Positions 1 to 6,189 are shown, counted from the stretch's first letter. The stretch is DNA of 6,189 nucleotides from Clostridiales bacterium (GCA_012728025.1 JAAYFX010000038.1:1-6189); one strand, 5' to 3'. The notes: generated by a model from the letters alone, not told the origin. A program made the numbers and translations.

Positions 1-2346
1 ATTACAAGCGGTGGCACTCCTGTGACAAAAGATGTAATCGAAGGGCTTTTCCTCACCCACCACACAAGGTCAGACGGCATCACCTATGACCTGCGCACAA
101 ACTCCCCTGTTAACATCTTTGACCTTAAAAGTGCCTATGACGTGGCCGCTATGGATGAGGTTATCCCCCTTAAAAACCACTGGCAGCTTATAGTGGAAAG
201 CGTTGGAGACACAGAGGTTTCAGACCGTATAAAAGAAATTTTGGAGCTTGACCTTCACGACTCCTACACAGATGACAGGGACGACGAGCTATCCGACCTT
301 CAATCCTATCTTAGAGTTTTAAGGAATAATGACGACGATGCCGCTGAAAAAGATATTGTCCAGCGCACTATGCAGGCAGTTGACGCAAGCCGCAGAGTCC
401 ACAGCCTTAACACCGCCTTAGATGAGCTTGAGGCATACATGGATGAGCTGGGCAGCCCCGAGGCTCCCCCTGCCGACGAGGATGGCAATCAGGAATCCGC
501 CCAGCAGTCGGACACCTCCCTTATCTCTGCCGTTTCCGAAAGCATCGCCAATGTAGAAGACTCCATTATTGATTATGAGGGGAATATGCTCTCGGAAGGC
601 ACAACCGTATACCAGTTTTTCCGCTATAAGTATGAAACTGACCTTATAAGTCACGCAAAGGCAGGCAGCCACAGCGATTGTGATGCAGATGTGGCAAACC
701 TTCTTTACCTTGAAAACATTTTAAACGACATTATCTCAAACCGCCCTGCTGAAATGGCTCTTTTATCCCCTGCCATTCTTGAGGAGGCCACAAACCGCTA
801 TACCTCTGCCCTTAGTGCGGGTGAGTCCGCCGAATATAAGGCGCAAAAGGCAAATAAATCTGCTCAGGTGCTTTTAGATAGCATTGCCTCCACAAACACC
901 TCAATTATAAACACCGCTCGAAACGAATTGGAGTTTATGATAAGCGCCTACTGCACAAGGGCAGGGGCGGCGGCCGCCAAAACCTATATAGACCAGCGCA
1001 TAAAACTCTGCCAAAGCTTTTACCTAATGCCACCGTCAGATGCCTTCCACGAAGGAGCTGTGTCAACCGTTGATTCCCATATGGACTTTTTAACGGAAAA
1101 GCTCCGATGCCTCACCTTGGCCTTGGGTGGCAACGAGCTGGATAAGCTCATAGCCGAAAAGGGAGATTTGCAGACCCAGCTTCGCTCCGCTTTGGATAAA
1201 AATGACCTTGCAGGAGCGGCGGACATTGAAAAAGAGATAGCTGATATAGACAAGAAAATAACCGAGCTTGAAAACGCCGCATCAGCAGAACTTTTTGAGC
1301 TTATGGCTAAGGTATCGGATTTGGAAAAGCAGATTGCCGAAGCTCAAAAGGCCGAAAACACCTCCCTTTTCAACAAGCTTTCAGAAAAGCTTGCCGCCGC
1401 CAAGGCAGAGCTTAATTTAGCCCAGTCCTCCCTGTCTGACGGCACACTTGCCCAACAGGTTGCAACTCTTAAAAAAGATGCCTTATCCATACTTTCCAAA
1501 ACCCCGCCGTCCAACGCTGAAATGTCCCGTCTTAGCACAGACATCACCGCCCTTTGCGAGCTTTTGCCGCTGGACACACAGCTTGTATTTCCTGCCCTTA
1601 CAGAGATATATAACGCAATGGTCACAAAGGCCGCTTTAGAAAACACAGACGCCTATGAGGCGGATAAAACAAAGATAGAGGAAGCGATTTTAAACAACAA
1701 GGATTCTTATGACACCGCAATGCGTTCTGATAAATCCGCTGACGACCTTAGAAAAATCGCAGACGATTTTATATCGGGTGAAACCGGCGGAGGTGAGCCG
1801 CTTTTTGGCCAGCTAGATTCCTTAGCTTTGACAGATGGCTCAAACCGGCAGGCACTCCTTGATAAATACGGTGAAGATGTCTTTGTTCTGGCTCTGTCCT
1901 CTTACTACGACGAAACCGGCAGTGATGCGGCCTTGAACCTTATGGTTTCCATAGCCCAGCAACAGCGGAATTTAGGCAGCCTTAGCATTTACTCCCGCAT
2001 AAACTCCGGAAGCGGCAGGTTTATTCCCCTTTCTGCCATTGGCGTTCACACAGGTATGCGCTATGTGGAAAAGTCCGCCGCAAGCTTTGCAACTCTTGCT
2101 AAAGGCTCCTCTTACTACGGTTTCAGAGTTTATTCAGACTCGGTTATAAAGGGGAAAACTGCCCCCGAAACCGACTATATGCCTCAGGCCGCTGCCTATT
2201 ACGGCGGTATACATATTATAGAAAGCTATTCTTATGAAACCTTCGGGGTAGATTGTGTCTACCTTAGCGGCTGCGACCTTGCCGTAGCCCGCTCGGAAAC
2301 TGTGAAAGCTCTTGCCGAGGAGCTTACAGGGCTATTTCTAGCCTAA
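1..2346 (+). CDS. Large coiled-coil protein with putative C-terminal stalk-like domain, 5' partial, function unknown
   Basis: The frame is open from the first base (ATT ACA AGC GGT...), so at least 781 codons are present and the true start is probably upstream. A GTG at 22 lacks a convincing ribosome binding site. Numbering codons from base 1, the first ~90 residues look globular (only one Trp is visible in the whole protein, near base 180). A long helical part with acidic segments follows. The clearest heptad-like coiled coil lies at about codons 377-477, rich in Leu, Glu, Lys and Ala. From about codon 671 the sequence changes to a beta-rich pattern: R-F-I-P-L-x-x-I near codon 673, then G-x-x-Y, and a second half with Y-G-G-I-H-I-I ... 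F-G-V-D. This resembles the copper amine oxidase N-terminal-like (stalk) domain of Firmicute surface proteins; the match is by eye. It ends 27 bases before the cap gene, so it is probably co-transcribed with the injection system. A surface or attachment factor, tail fibre, tape-measure-like protein or effector are all possible; I do not recognise the family as a whole. Confidence 0.8.
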   Translation: MTSGGTPVTKDVIEGLFLTHHTRSDGITYDLRTNSPVNIFDLKSAYDVAAMDEVIPLKNHWQLIVESVGDTEVSDRIKEILELDLHDSYTDDRDDELSDLQSYLRVLRNNDDDAAEKDIVQRTMQAVDASRRVHSLNTALDELEAYMDELGSPEAPPADEDGNQESAQQSDTSLISAVSESIANVEDSIIDYEGNMLSEGTTVYQFFRYKYETDLISHAKAGSHSDCDADVANLLYLENILNDIISNRPAEMALLSPAILEEATNRYTSALSAGESAEYKAQKANKSAQVLLDSIASTNTSIINTARNELEFMISAYCTRAGAAAAKTYIDQRIKLCQSFYLMPPSDAFHEGAVSTVDSHMDFLTEKLRCLTLALGGNELDKLIAEKGDLQTQLRSALDKNDLAGAADIEKEIADIDKKITELENAASAELFELMAKVSDLEKQIAEAQKAENTSLFNKLSEKLAAAKAELNLAQSSLSDGTLAQQVATLKKDALSILSKTPPSNAEMSRLSTDITALCELLPLDTQLVFPALTEIYNAMVTKAALENTDAYEADKTKIEEAILNNKDSYDTAMRSDKSADDLRKIADDFISGETGGGEPLFGQLDSLALTDGSNRQALLDKYGEDVFVLALSSYYDETGSDAALNLMVSIAQQQRNLGSLSIYSRINSGSGRFIPLSAIGVHTGMRYVEKSAASFATLAKGSSYYGFRVYSDSVIKGKTAPETDYMPQAAAYYGGIHIIESYSYETFGVDCVYLSGCDLAVARSETVKALAEELTGLFLA

Positions 2347-2360
2347 CTAAACCAAAGCTT

Positions 2361-2373
2361 AGAAAGAGGTGAT
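2361..2373 (+). promoter_or_regulatory. Strong ribosome binding site of the DUF4255 gene
   Basis: AGAAAGAGGTGAT nearly equals the full complement of the 16S rRNA 3' end, lacking a single G. It touches the ATG at 2374, leaving only 4 bases between GAGG and that ATG. The next codon is an in-frame GTG (2377) at a more usual 7-base spacing, so initiation at either codon is possible and would differ by one residue. Confidence 0.7.
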
Positions 2374-2970
2374 ATGGTGGCAGATTATCCGATTATAGCT
2401 GATGTTTCCTCATACATGGTACAGCTTCTTCGTGAGAAGATGTGTCCGGAGCCGATACCCTCCCCTAACAATATAGAGGTATCTTCCCCTGCCGACCAAG
2501 ACGTTGACTATATTCTCGGGCTATACCTTTACGACATAAGAGAGGAAGGCGAGGTATCCGTGCCCCCTATGATAGGCACAGGCAAAACCCGCCTGCAAAA
2601 ACCGCCCCGTCCTTACAGCCTTTACTATATGCTCTTTATAAACGGCTCCTCACAAATGGGCCTTAAGGCCGGTGATGTTCAAAAAATCATCGGAAGAGCA
2701 GCTCAGATAATAAACGACCGCAGCGTTGTAGACCCACGCAGATTGCAAACTTGGCTGGATACTGACGAGCCGCCCATAGTTTTCACCCCTGCAAAGCTCA
2801 CTTTAGAGGATAAGGTGCGGGTATGGTCTGCCATAAACAAACCCTATCAGGTCAGTCTTTTTTACAAGGCCTGTCCGGTTTTCCTCTCCAGCGAAGTGGT
2901 TGTGGACTCTCCGAGAGTCACCGAAGCTCAATTTTCTCTCAGTTTTCGGGGAGAAAGGGAAGGGGGTTAG
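2374..2970 (+). CDS. DUF4255 (Pvc16/Afp16-type) tail terminator/cap protein
   Basis: The 198-residue product has the hallmark N-terminus of DUF4255 proteins: A-D-Y-P-I-I-A-D-V-S near residue 3, L-L-R-E-K-M near 18, then a P-x-x-I ... S-P-x-D segment and L-G-L-Y-L-Y-D-I-R-E near residues 48-57. The C-terminal half carries the family's V-R-V-W-x-x-x-N-K-P-Y and S-L-F-Y-K-x-x-P-V-F segments. In the antifeeding prophage and PVC particles the homologue (Afp16/Pvc16) caps the end of the tube and sheath and sets or stabilises particle length; the same role is inferred here. Length is normal for a single-domain member. Some relatives carry an extra C-terminal beta domain, and here the next gene may supply such a domain separately. 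The stop is 6 bases before the next ATG, so translation is probably coupled. Confidence 0.93.
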   Translation: MVADYPIIADVSSYMVQLLREKMCPEPIPSPNNIEVSSPADQDVDYILGLYLYDIREEGEVSVPPMIGTGKTRLQKPPRPYSLYYMLFINGSSQMGLKAGDVQKIIGRAAQIINDRSVVDPRRLQTWLDTDEPPIVFTPAKLTLEDKVRVWSAINKPYQVSLFYKACPVFLSSEVVVDSPRVTEAQFSLSFRGEREGG

Positions 2971-2976
2971 TAAAAT

Positions 2977-3750
2977 ATGCCGGTTTCCGTCATAACTCAC
3001 CGTTTGGAGCTTGTCCTTCGCCTTACGGACACAACGACGGGAAGACCTGTTGCCGCTACTGATGTATCCCTGTTTAAGGACAATGCGATTTTGCACCCCA
3101 TGGAAAAGGAGCGGGGCACCCTCATTTTTTCCGGTTTGGGCAAGGAATCCTTTATCTTAGAGCTTCGCTCAAGGCTTTATGAGCCGATTAAAATTCCGAT
3201 AGTTTTTCCCCTGCCTGACCCAAAGCTCCCCCTGCTTGAAATCCACCTTATCCCGTCAAAAGACAGCATCAGTCCCGTACCCTGCCTAAGTCTTGAAGGG
3301 CTTCTGCCTGAAATAAGCGAGCTTAACGCCATAAGGCTCAATGATAGCTCCTGCCTTATGCGTGAGTTTGACCCGAGGAAAAAGCTTGCCCTTATCTTTA
3401 ACCCCCATAAACTGGAGCTTAGTAGAACCCATTATGCTCTCCTTGACCCTGAAGCACTAAGATACGAGCGCTTTTCCATTGTAAAAAAAATCGATAACAA
3501 CAGTATTAAGCTTGACCGCAACCTTGAAACAGAGATTAAAAGCAACCTTCCCATTTGTCCTGTGGTTTTTGGCCATACGGAAAAAGACGGCTCATACCAT
3601 CTCCGTGTAAGGGACGATTCGACCAATGCCGATTGGCTTATAAGCTATAAAATCGGCGACGAAGCTTTCTTTGAAAAGCTTGACCTGCGGCAAACTGCCG
3701 AAATCCCTTTGCGAAACGAGAAAGCCTACGATGCCAAATATGAGGAGTGA
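2977..3750 (+). CDS. Unclassified two-domain beta-rich protein of the injection-system operon
   Basis: The product has 257 residues. The start is supported by a purine-rich GGGAAGGGGG stretch (2957-2966) inside the end of the cap gene. Residues ~5-95 resemble an Ig-like/transthyretin-like (carboxypeptidase regulatory-like) beta sandwich: R-L-E-L-V-L-R-L-T-D near the start, then G-R-P-V-A-A-T-D-V-S-L-F, a G-T-L-I-F-S-G-L turn, and a late E-P-I-K-I-P strand. Residues ~135-240 form a second segment with alternating strands (F-S-I-V-K-K-I-D-N-N-S-I-K-L-D) and a G-S-Y-H-L-R-V-R-D stretch. No signal peptide or membrane segment is visible, fitting a cytoplasmically assembled particle component. Lying between cap and tip genes with gaps of 6 and 9 bases, it is most likely structural or an assembly helper, perhaps a partner of the cap protein. 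The product name is not certain; only coding status and context are well supported. Confidence 0.85.
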   Translation: MPVSVITHRLELVLRLTDTTTGRPVAATDVSLFKDNAILHPMEKERGTLIFSGLGKESFILELRSRLYEPIKIPIVFPLPDPKLPLLEIHLIPSKDSISPVPCLSLEGLLPEISELNAIRLNDSSCLMREFDPRKKLALIFNPHKLELSRTHYALLDPEALRYERFSIVKKIDNNSIKLDRNLETEIKSNLPICPVVFGHTEKDGSYHLRVRDDSTNADWLISYKIGDEAFFEKLDLRQTAEIPLRNEKAYDAKYEE

Positions 3751-3759
3751 TGAAAAAGC

Positions 3760-4137
3760 ATGGCAAAACCTGTTGTGACCGGCGGCATTATCACCTGCAC
3801 CAACGGTCTTAGTGCCGGTCAGCTTGTGGGAACAAGCTCTGTAATGATAGGCGGCGCTCCTGCGCTGACAATCAAAGATACCGCAGCCTTTGTCAATGTT
3901 ATGCCCTGCGGTATGTGCAACTCTTTGGCAAACCCCGCCGTTGCCTCGGCAACAGCAGCAGCACTGGGAGTTCTCACTCCCCAGCCCTGCACTCCTGTCC
4001 CTGCCGGAATCTGGGTTTGTTCCGGAACTCCCCTTATTGGCGGTGTCTCCGGACTTTCCACAGACGGAACCCTTATTTGTGCCTATGGAGGCACCATCAC
4101 AATACGTGACTCCGGTCAAAGAACGGTCGGTTATTAA
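3760..4137 (+). CDS. DUF4280 PAAR-like spike-tip protein
   Basis: The 125-residue protein follows the DUF4280 (PAAR-like) layout. An N-terminal V-x-x-G-G-I-I-T-C-T-N-G is followed by G-G-A-P-A-L-T-I-K-D near residue 31 and an N-V-M-P-C-G-M-C-N segment at 46-54. A P-Q-P-C-T-P motif follows at 74-79, then W-V-C-S-G at 85-89, and a closing L-I-C-A-Y-G-G-T-I-T-I ... S-G-Q at 105-120. Six cysteines (13, 50, 53, 77, 87, 107) sit at family-typical places. PAAR proteins form a short metal-stabilised cone that sharpens the spike of type VI and related contractile systems; that role is inferred here, with the cysteines as possible metal ligands. GAGGAG at 3742-3747 is the likely ribosome binding site at a rather long 12-base spacing. 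An overlapping ATG at 3750 is out of frame. The product is short, with no fused toxin domain. Confidence 0.9.
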   Translation: MAKPVVTGGIITCTNGLSAGQLVGTSSVMIGGAPALTIKDTAAFVNVMPCGMCNSLANPAVASATAAALGVLTPQPCTPVPAGIWVCSGTPLIGGVSGLSTDGTLICAYGGTITIRDSGQRTVGY

Positions 4138-4208
4138 ACACAATTTCATAAAATAAAAATCTATTCCAGAAGGAGGTAGTTTTGGGATTTCCCAAAACAG
4201 AAGAAATT
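4138..4208 (+). promoter_or_regulatory. Sheath leader: Shine-Dalgarno, perfect hairpin, then ATG
   Basis: This 71-base gap is the longest in the window. An AT-rich first half (4138-4167) precedes AGAAGGAGGT at 4168-4177, a near-ideal ribosome binding site. Directly after it lies a perfect inverted repeat, arms GTTTTGGGA (4179-4187) and TCCCAAAAC (4190-4198). The canonical sheath ATG follows at 4209. The linear distance from GGAGG to ATG is 32 bases, far too long, but with the hairpin formed it shrinks to about 12. A TTG at 4182 lies 5 bases after GGAGG and is in frame, so it is an alternative start nine codons upstream, inside the hairpin stem. The hairpin is seen directly; its role is inference. 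Confidence 0.65.
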
Positions 4209-5912
4209 ATGGCTGAATATTTATCTCCCGGCGTCTATGTTGAGGAATATGATTCCTCCCCCCGTGCTATCGAAGGAGTGGGAACCAGCACTGCCGGTTT
4301 TATCGGCATGACAGTTAAAGGCCCCACCATCGGAGCACCCGAGCTTTGCACCAGCTTTGCCGACTTCCAGCGTCAGTTCGGCGGCTACCTCAGCGAATAC
4401 ACCCATGGCGAATTCCGTTATCTCCCCGCATCCGTAGAGCAGTTTTTTGCAAACGGCGGCACCCGCTGCTTCATCTCCCGAGTAGTTCCCGAGGACGCAA
4501 AAATTGCGCTAGGCTCCTCCGGCATTCTCTCCCTTCGGGCTGCCAATGAGGGAAAATGGGGAAATCGCATCCTCGTTTCCTTCACCACTGTTAACAAGCG
4601 AAAGCTCCAGCTTGTCCGTCAGGAAGGCGAAAGGGTTTATGTTGCAAAAAATGCAGCAGGCTTCTTCGAAGGCGACCTTGTGGAGTTTGCCGGAGAGCTA
4701 AACCGCATCTCTGCCGTCTTTGAAAACACCCTCACCTTCGAAAGTGACTTTTCCGCCGACCCTGTGGACGCTTCCCTTGTTCCCAAGGCACTTTTATACT
4801 CCGTCGAGATGGATGTTGTCATCCGCTACGAAGGGGAAACCGAGGTTTTCTCCGCCGTCTCCTTAAACCCCACAGCAACAAACTATCTGGCAGAAAAGCT
4901 TCGCTCCAGCAATCTTGTGGTTCTTGAAAATCTTGACCCTGCCGACGAAATTATTAACCCCGTTTCCGCCATCTTCGGTGAAGGCAAGCTTAACGGCTCT
5001 GTTTCCTTTGCCGGCGGCAGCGACGGAAGCATGGAAAATGTCAACGCCGGTGTTTTCATAGGCGCCGACGGCGGCCCCGGTAAGCGCAGCGGCATCAATG
5101 CCTTTAAGGAAAACACCATTGCCAGCATAATTTCCGTCCCTGGTGTCACCATTGCCGAAGTAATTGTTTCCCTTGTCTCCCATTGTGAAAACGAGGCAAG
5201 CCGCTTTGCCATCCTCGACGTTCCAAAGGAGCTTGTTAAAACCGGCGACATTCTTGAGTACCGCTCTATTGTGGACTCTACCTATGCCGCCTTCTACCAC
5301 CCTTGGATTCAGGTTTATGACCCCATAAGCAAAAAGCCCAACTTCATTCCTCCCTCCGGCGCTGTGGCAGGGGTTTACTCCCGCACAGACGTTGCCCGTG
5401 GTGTACACAAGGCTCCAGCAAACGAAACCATACACTGCACTGGTCTTTCCGTAAACTATAACACCGGCGAGCAGGACATTCTAAACCCCGCTGGGGTAAA
5501 CCTTATAAGGGCTCTGCCCGGTCAGGGCATCCGTGTTTGGGGTGCCCGCACAGCCAGCAGCAACTCCTCATTTAAGTACGTTAACGTCAGAAGACTTTTC
5601 ATCTTTGTTGAGCAGTCCATAAAGAATGCCACAAACTGGGTGGTTTTCGAGCCAAACAACTCCTCCCTTTGGGCACGGGTTCAGATGACGGTTTCCTCAT
5701 TCTTGGAGAACCTTTTCCGTGCGGGTATGTTCTCCGGAGAAACTCCCTCCGAAGCATTCTTCGTGGATATTGGCCCTTCCACCATGAGCCGTGACGATAT
5801 TATGAACGGCAGACTCATCTGCGAAATCGGTATTGCCCCCTCCCGTCCGGCAGAGTTTGTTATTTTCCGCGTCACCCAGTTCACAGCAGAATCCGGCGGC
5901 GCCGCCGAATAA
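4209..5912 (+). CDS. Contractile tail sheath protein
   Basis: From the ATG at 4209 the product has 567 residues and begins M-A-E-Y-L-S-P-G-V-Y-V-E-E-Y-D, the standard N-terminus of eCIS and phage sheath proteins, followed by E-G-V-G-T-S-T-A-G-F-I-G. The C-terminal sheath core is also canonical: L-P-G-Q-G-I-R-V-W-G-A-R-T, then Y-V-N-V-R-R-L-F-I-F-V-E-Q-S-I, F-E-P-N-N-S-S-L-W, and the final F-V-D-I-G-P-S segment with I-A-P-S-R-P-A-E-F-V-I-F-R-V. Sheath subunits polymerise around the inner tube, and contraction drives it forward; N- and C-terminal arms interlink neighbouring subunits. The protein is longer than the compact ~450-500-residue sheaths; the extra length appears to be in the middle, including a beta-rich segment around residues 140-205 with an F-x-x-G-D-L-V-E-F turn. 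An in-frame TTG at 4182 would add nine residues and has the better-placed ribosome binding site; I prefer ATG because family homology starts there. The tube gene follows after 32 bases. Confidence 0.95.
   Translation: MAEYLSPGVYVEEYDSSPRAIEGVGTSTAGFIGMTVKGPTIGAPELCTSFADFQRQFGGYLSEYTHGEFRYLPASVEQFFANGGTRCFISRVVPEDAKIALGSSGILSLRAANEGKWGNRILVSFTTVNKRKLQLVRQEGERVYVAKNAAGFFEGDLVEFAGELNRISAVFENTLTFESDFSADPVDASLVPKALLYSVEMDVVIRYEGETEVFSAVSLNPTATNYLAEKLRSSNLVVLENLDPADEIINPVSAIFGEGKLNGSVSFAGGSDGSMENVNAGVFIGADGGPGKRSGINAFKENTIASIISVPGVTIAEVIVSLVSHCENEASRFAILDVPKELVKTGDILEYRSIVDSTYAAFYHPWIQVYDPISKKPNFIPPSGAVAGVYSRTDVARGVHKAPANETIHCTGLSVNYNTGEQDILNPAGVNLIRALPGQGIRVWGARTASSNSSFKYVNVRRLFIFVEQSIKNATNWVVFEPNNSSLWARVQMTVSSFLENLFRAGMFSGETPSEAFFVDIGPSTMSRDDIMNGRLICEIGIAPSRPAEFVIFRVTQFTAESGGAAE
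5894..5907 (+). repeat. 14-bp perfect GC palindrome at the 3' end of the sheath gene
   Basis: CGGCGGCGCCGCCG reads identically on both strands and ends two bases before the sheath stop codon (5910-5912). It encodes the Gly-Gly-Ala-Ala tail. As RNA it could fold into a 5-bp GC stem with a 4-base loop. There is no U-run after it, so it is not an intrinsic terminator. It could be a chance product of GGC and GCC codons. Confidence 0.5.
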
Positions 5913-5928
5913 GGCTGATGTTACATAT

Positions 5929-5935
5929 AAAGGAG
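5929..5935 (+). promoter_or_regulatory. Ribosome binding site of the tube gene
   Basis: AAAGGAG lies 9 bases before the ATG at 5945, at ordinary spacing, and fixes the start of the partial tube gene. Confidence 0.75.
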
Positions 5936-5944
5936 CGATAGAAT

Positions 5945-6189
5945 ATGGCTATCAAGAATTCTTCAGAACTTTACTATCCCTTAACCAAAATGAACTTCCT
6001 CGTCTCCGTAGACGAGGTTCAGGGAGTTGCCGCCTTCAGCGAGGTCACCGGAATCGATGCCACTGTTGACGTAATCGAGTTTCGTCAGGGAAACTCCCAC
6101 TCCCTTGCCCCTGTTAAAATTCAGGGTCTTGTAAAGCATGGCAATATCACCCTTAAAATGGGCTACACCCGTGAGCAGTCCTTTAAAGA
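5945..6189 (+). CDS. Inner tail tube protein (gp19-like), 3' partial
   Basis: The ATG at 5945 opens a frame that runs off the window end after 81 complete codons and two further bases. The translation starts M-A-I-K-N-S-S-E-L-Y-Y-P-L-T-K-M-N-F-L-V-S-V-D. It continues with G-V-A-A-F-S-E-V-T-G-I-D-A-T-V-D-V-I-E-F-R-Q-G-N and G-L-V-K-H-G-N-I-T-L-K-M-G. The F-S-E-V-T/S-G-I/L ... V-I-E-F/Y-R-x-G-N and the G-L-V-K-x-G-N-I-T-L-K segments mark T4 gp19-like / conserved phage tail region tube proteins of eCIS, normally about 145-150 residues, so roughly half is present. These subunits form stacked hexameric rings that make the rigid inner tube inside the sheath. The sheath-then-tube order is the usual pairing in contractile systems and argues for co-expression. 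Confidence 0.93.
   Translation, partial: MAIKNSSELYYPLTKMNFLVSVDEVQGVAAFSEVTGIDATVDVIEFRQGNSHSLAPVKIQGLVKHGNITLKMGYTREQSFK
5998..6017 (+). repeat. Inverted repeat (8-bp stem, 4-base loop) early in the tube coding region
   Basis: Arms CCTCGTCT (5998-6005) and AGACGAGG (6010-6017) are perfectly complementary around the loop CCGT. The structure lies 53 bases into the tube gene, across the codons for L-V-S-V-D-E. A stem this GC-rich is uncommon near the start of a gene expected to be highly expressed. No U-run follows, so it is not a terminator. A regulatory role is only a possibility. Confidence 0.55.

Noticed and set aside
22..24. GTG as start codon of the first gene
   Set aside because: The frame is open back to base 1 and no clear ribosome binding site lies 5-10 bases upstream, so a 5'-truncated gene is more likely.
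2933..2956. Hairpin (8 bp with one G-T pair, 8-base loop) before the ribosome binding site of the 257-residue gene
   Set aside because: It has a wobble pair and a long loop and lies in a conserved C-terminal coding stretch; chance is a sufficient explanation.
3592..4149. 185-residue antisense open frame
   Set aside because: It lies opposite the end of the 257-residue gene and the whole tip gene; Cys/Gly-rich composition is typical of a shadow frame and no ribosome binding site or family pattern is seen.
4138..4167. Promoter in the AT-rich gap before the sheath gene
   Set aside because: TAAAAT-like hexamers occur, but no -35 element at proper spacing is convincing.
4179..4198. Intrinsic terminator between tip and sheath genes
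   Set aside because: The inverted repeat is followed by CAGAAGAAATT rather than a U-run, and lies after, not before, the sheath ribosome binding site.
4863..5435. 190-residue antisense open frame in the sheath gene
   Set aside because: It mirrors a conserved sheath-coding region, and its composition follows from codon bias on the other strand.
5833..6069. 78-residue + strand frame across the sheath-tube junction
   Set aside because: It overlaps the sheath C-terminus and the real tube N-terminus in another frame; both of those match known families.
1..6189. tRNA, rRNA, CRISPR, insertion sequences, attachment sites
   Set aside because: Coding sequence fills nearly the whole window; no direct-repeat array, transposase or RNA gene pattern was seen.

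Overview
The window is a stretch of a contractile injection system (eCIS / phage-tail-like particle) operon, probably from a Clostridia-type Firmicute. The organism call is inferred from strong AGGAGG-type ribosome binding sites, tightly packed same-strand genes, intermediate base composition and Firmicute-style protein relatives (DUF4280 PAAR-like tip; a C-terminal region resembling the 'stalk'/copper amine oxidase N-like domain). It cannot be taken to genus. All genes read on the + strand, the gaps are at most 71 bases, and no promoter or terminator is convincing, so this looks like the interior of one long transcript.

Layout: (1) 1-2346, a very large, mostly helical, coiled-coil protein that is open at the 5' edge of the window and ends in a putative stalk-like beta domain; function unknown. 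(2) 2374-2970, a DUF4255 / Pvc16-type protein, the tail-terminator (cap) family of eCIS. (3) 2977-3750, a 257-residue protein with an N-terminal Ig/transthyretin-like beta domain and a second beta-rich domain; not recognised as a named family. (4) 3760-4137, a DUF4280 PAAR-like protein, candidate spike tip. (5) 4138-4208, the longest gap, holding a strong Shine-Dalgarno sequence followed by a perfect inverted repeat before the canonical sheath start codon. (6) 4209-5912, the contractile tail sheath. (7) 5945 to the window end, the first 81 codons of a gp19-like inner tube protein.

How the parts work together (family knowledge): the tube polymerises inside the sheath, the DUF4255 protein caps the distal end, and the PAAR-like protein sharpens the spike at the baseplate end. 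Sheath contraction drives the tube and tip through a target membrane. No LysM protein, baseplate, tape measure, AAA+ ATPase or recognisable effector is visible here; those would lie outside the window.

The most interesting points are the unrecognised coiled-coil/stalk protein at the head of the block, the Shine-Dalgarno-hairpin-ATG arrangement in front of the sheath gene, the unusual placement of the cap and tip genes directly upstream of sheath and tube, and the unclassified 257-residue protein between cap and tip.
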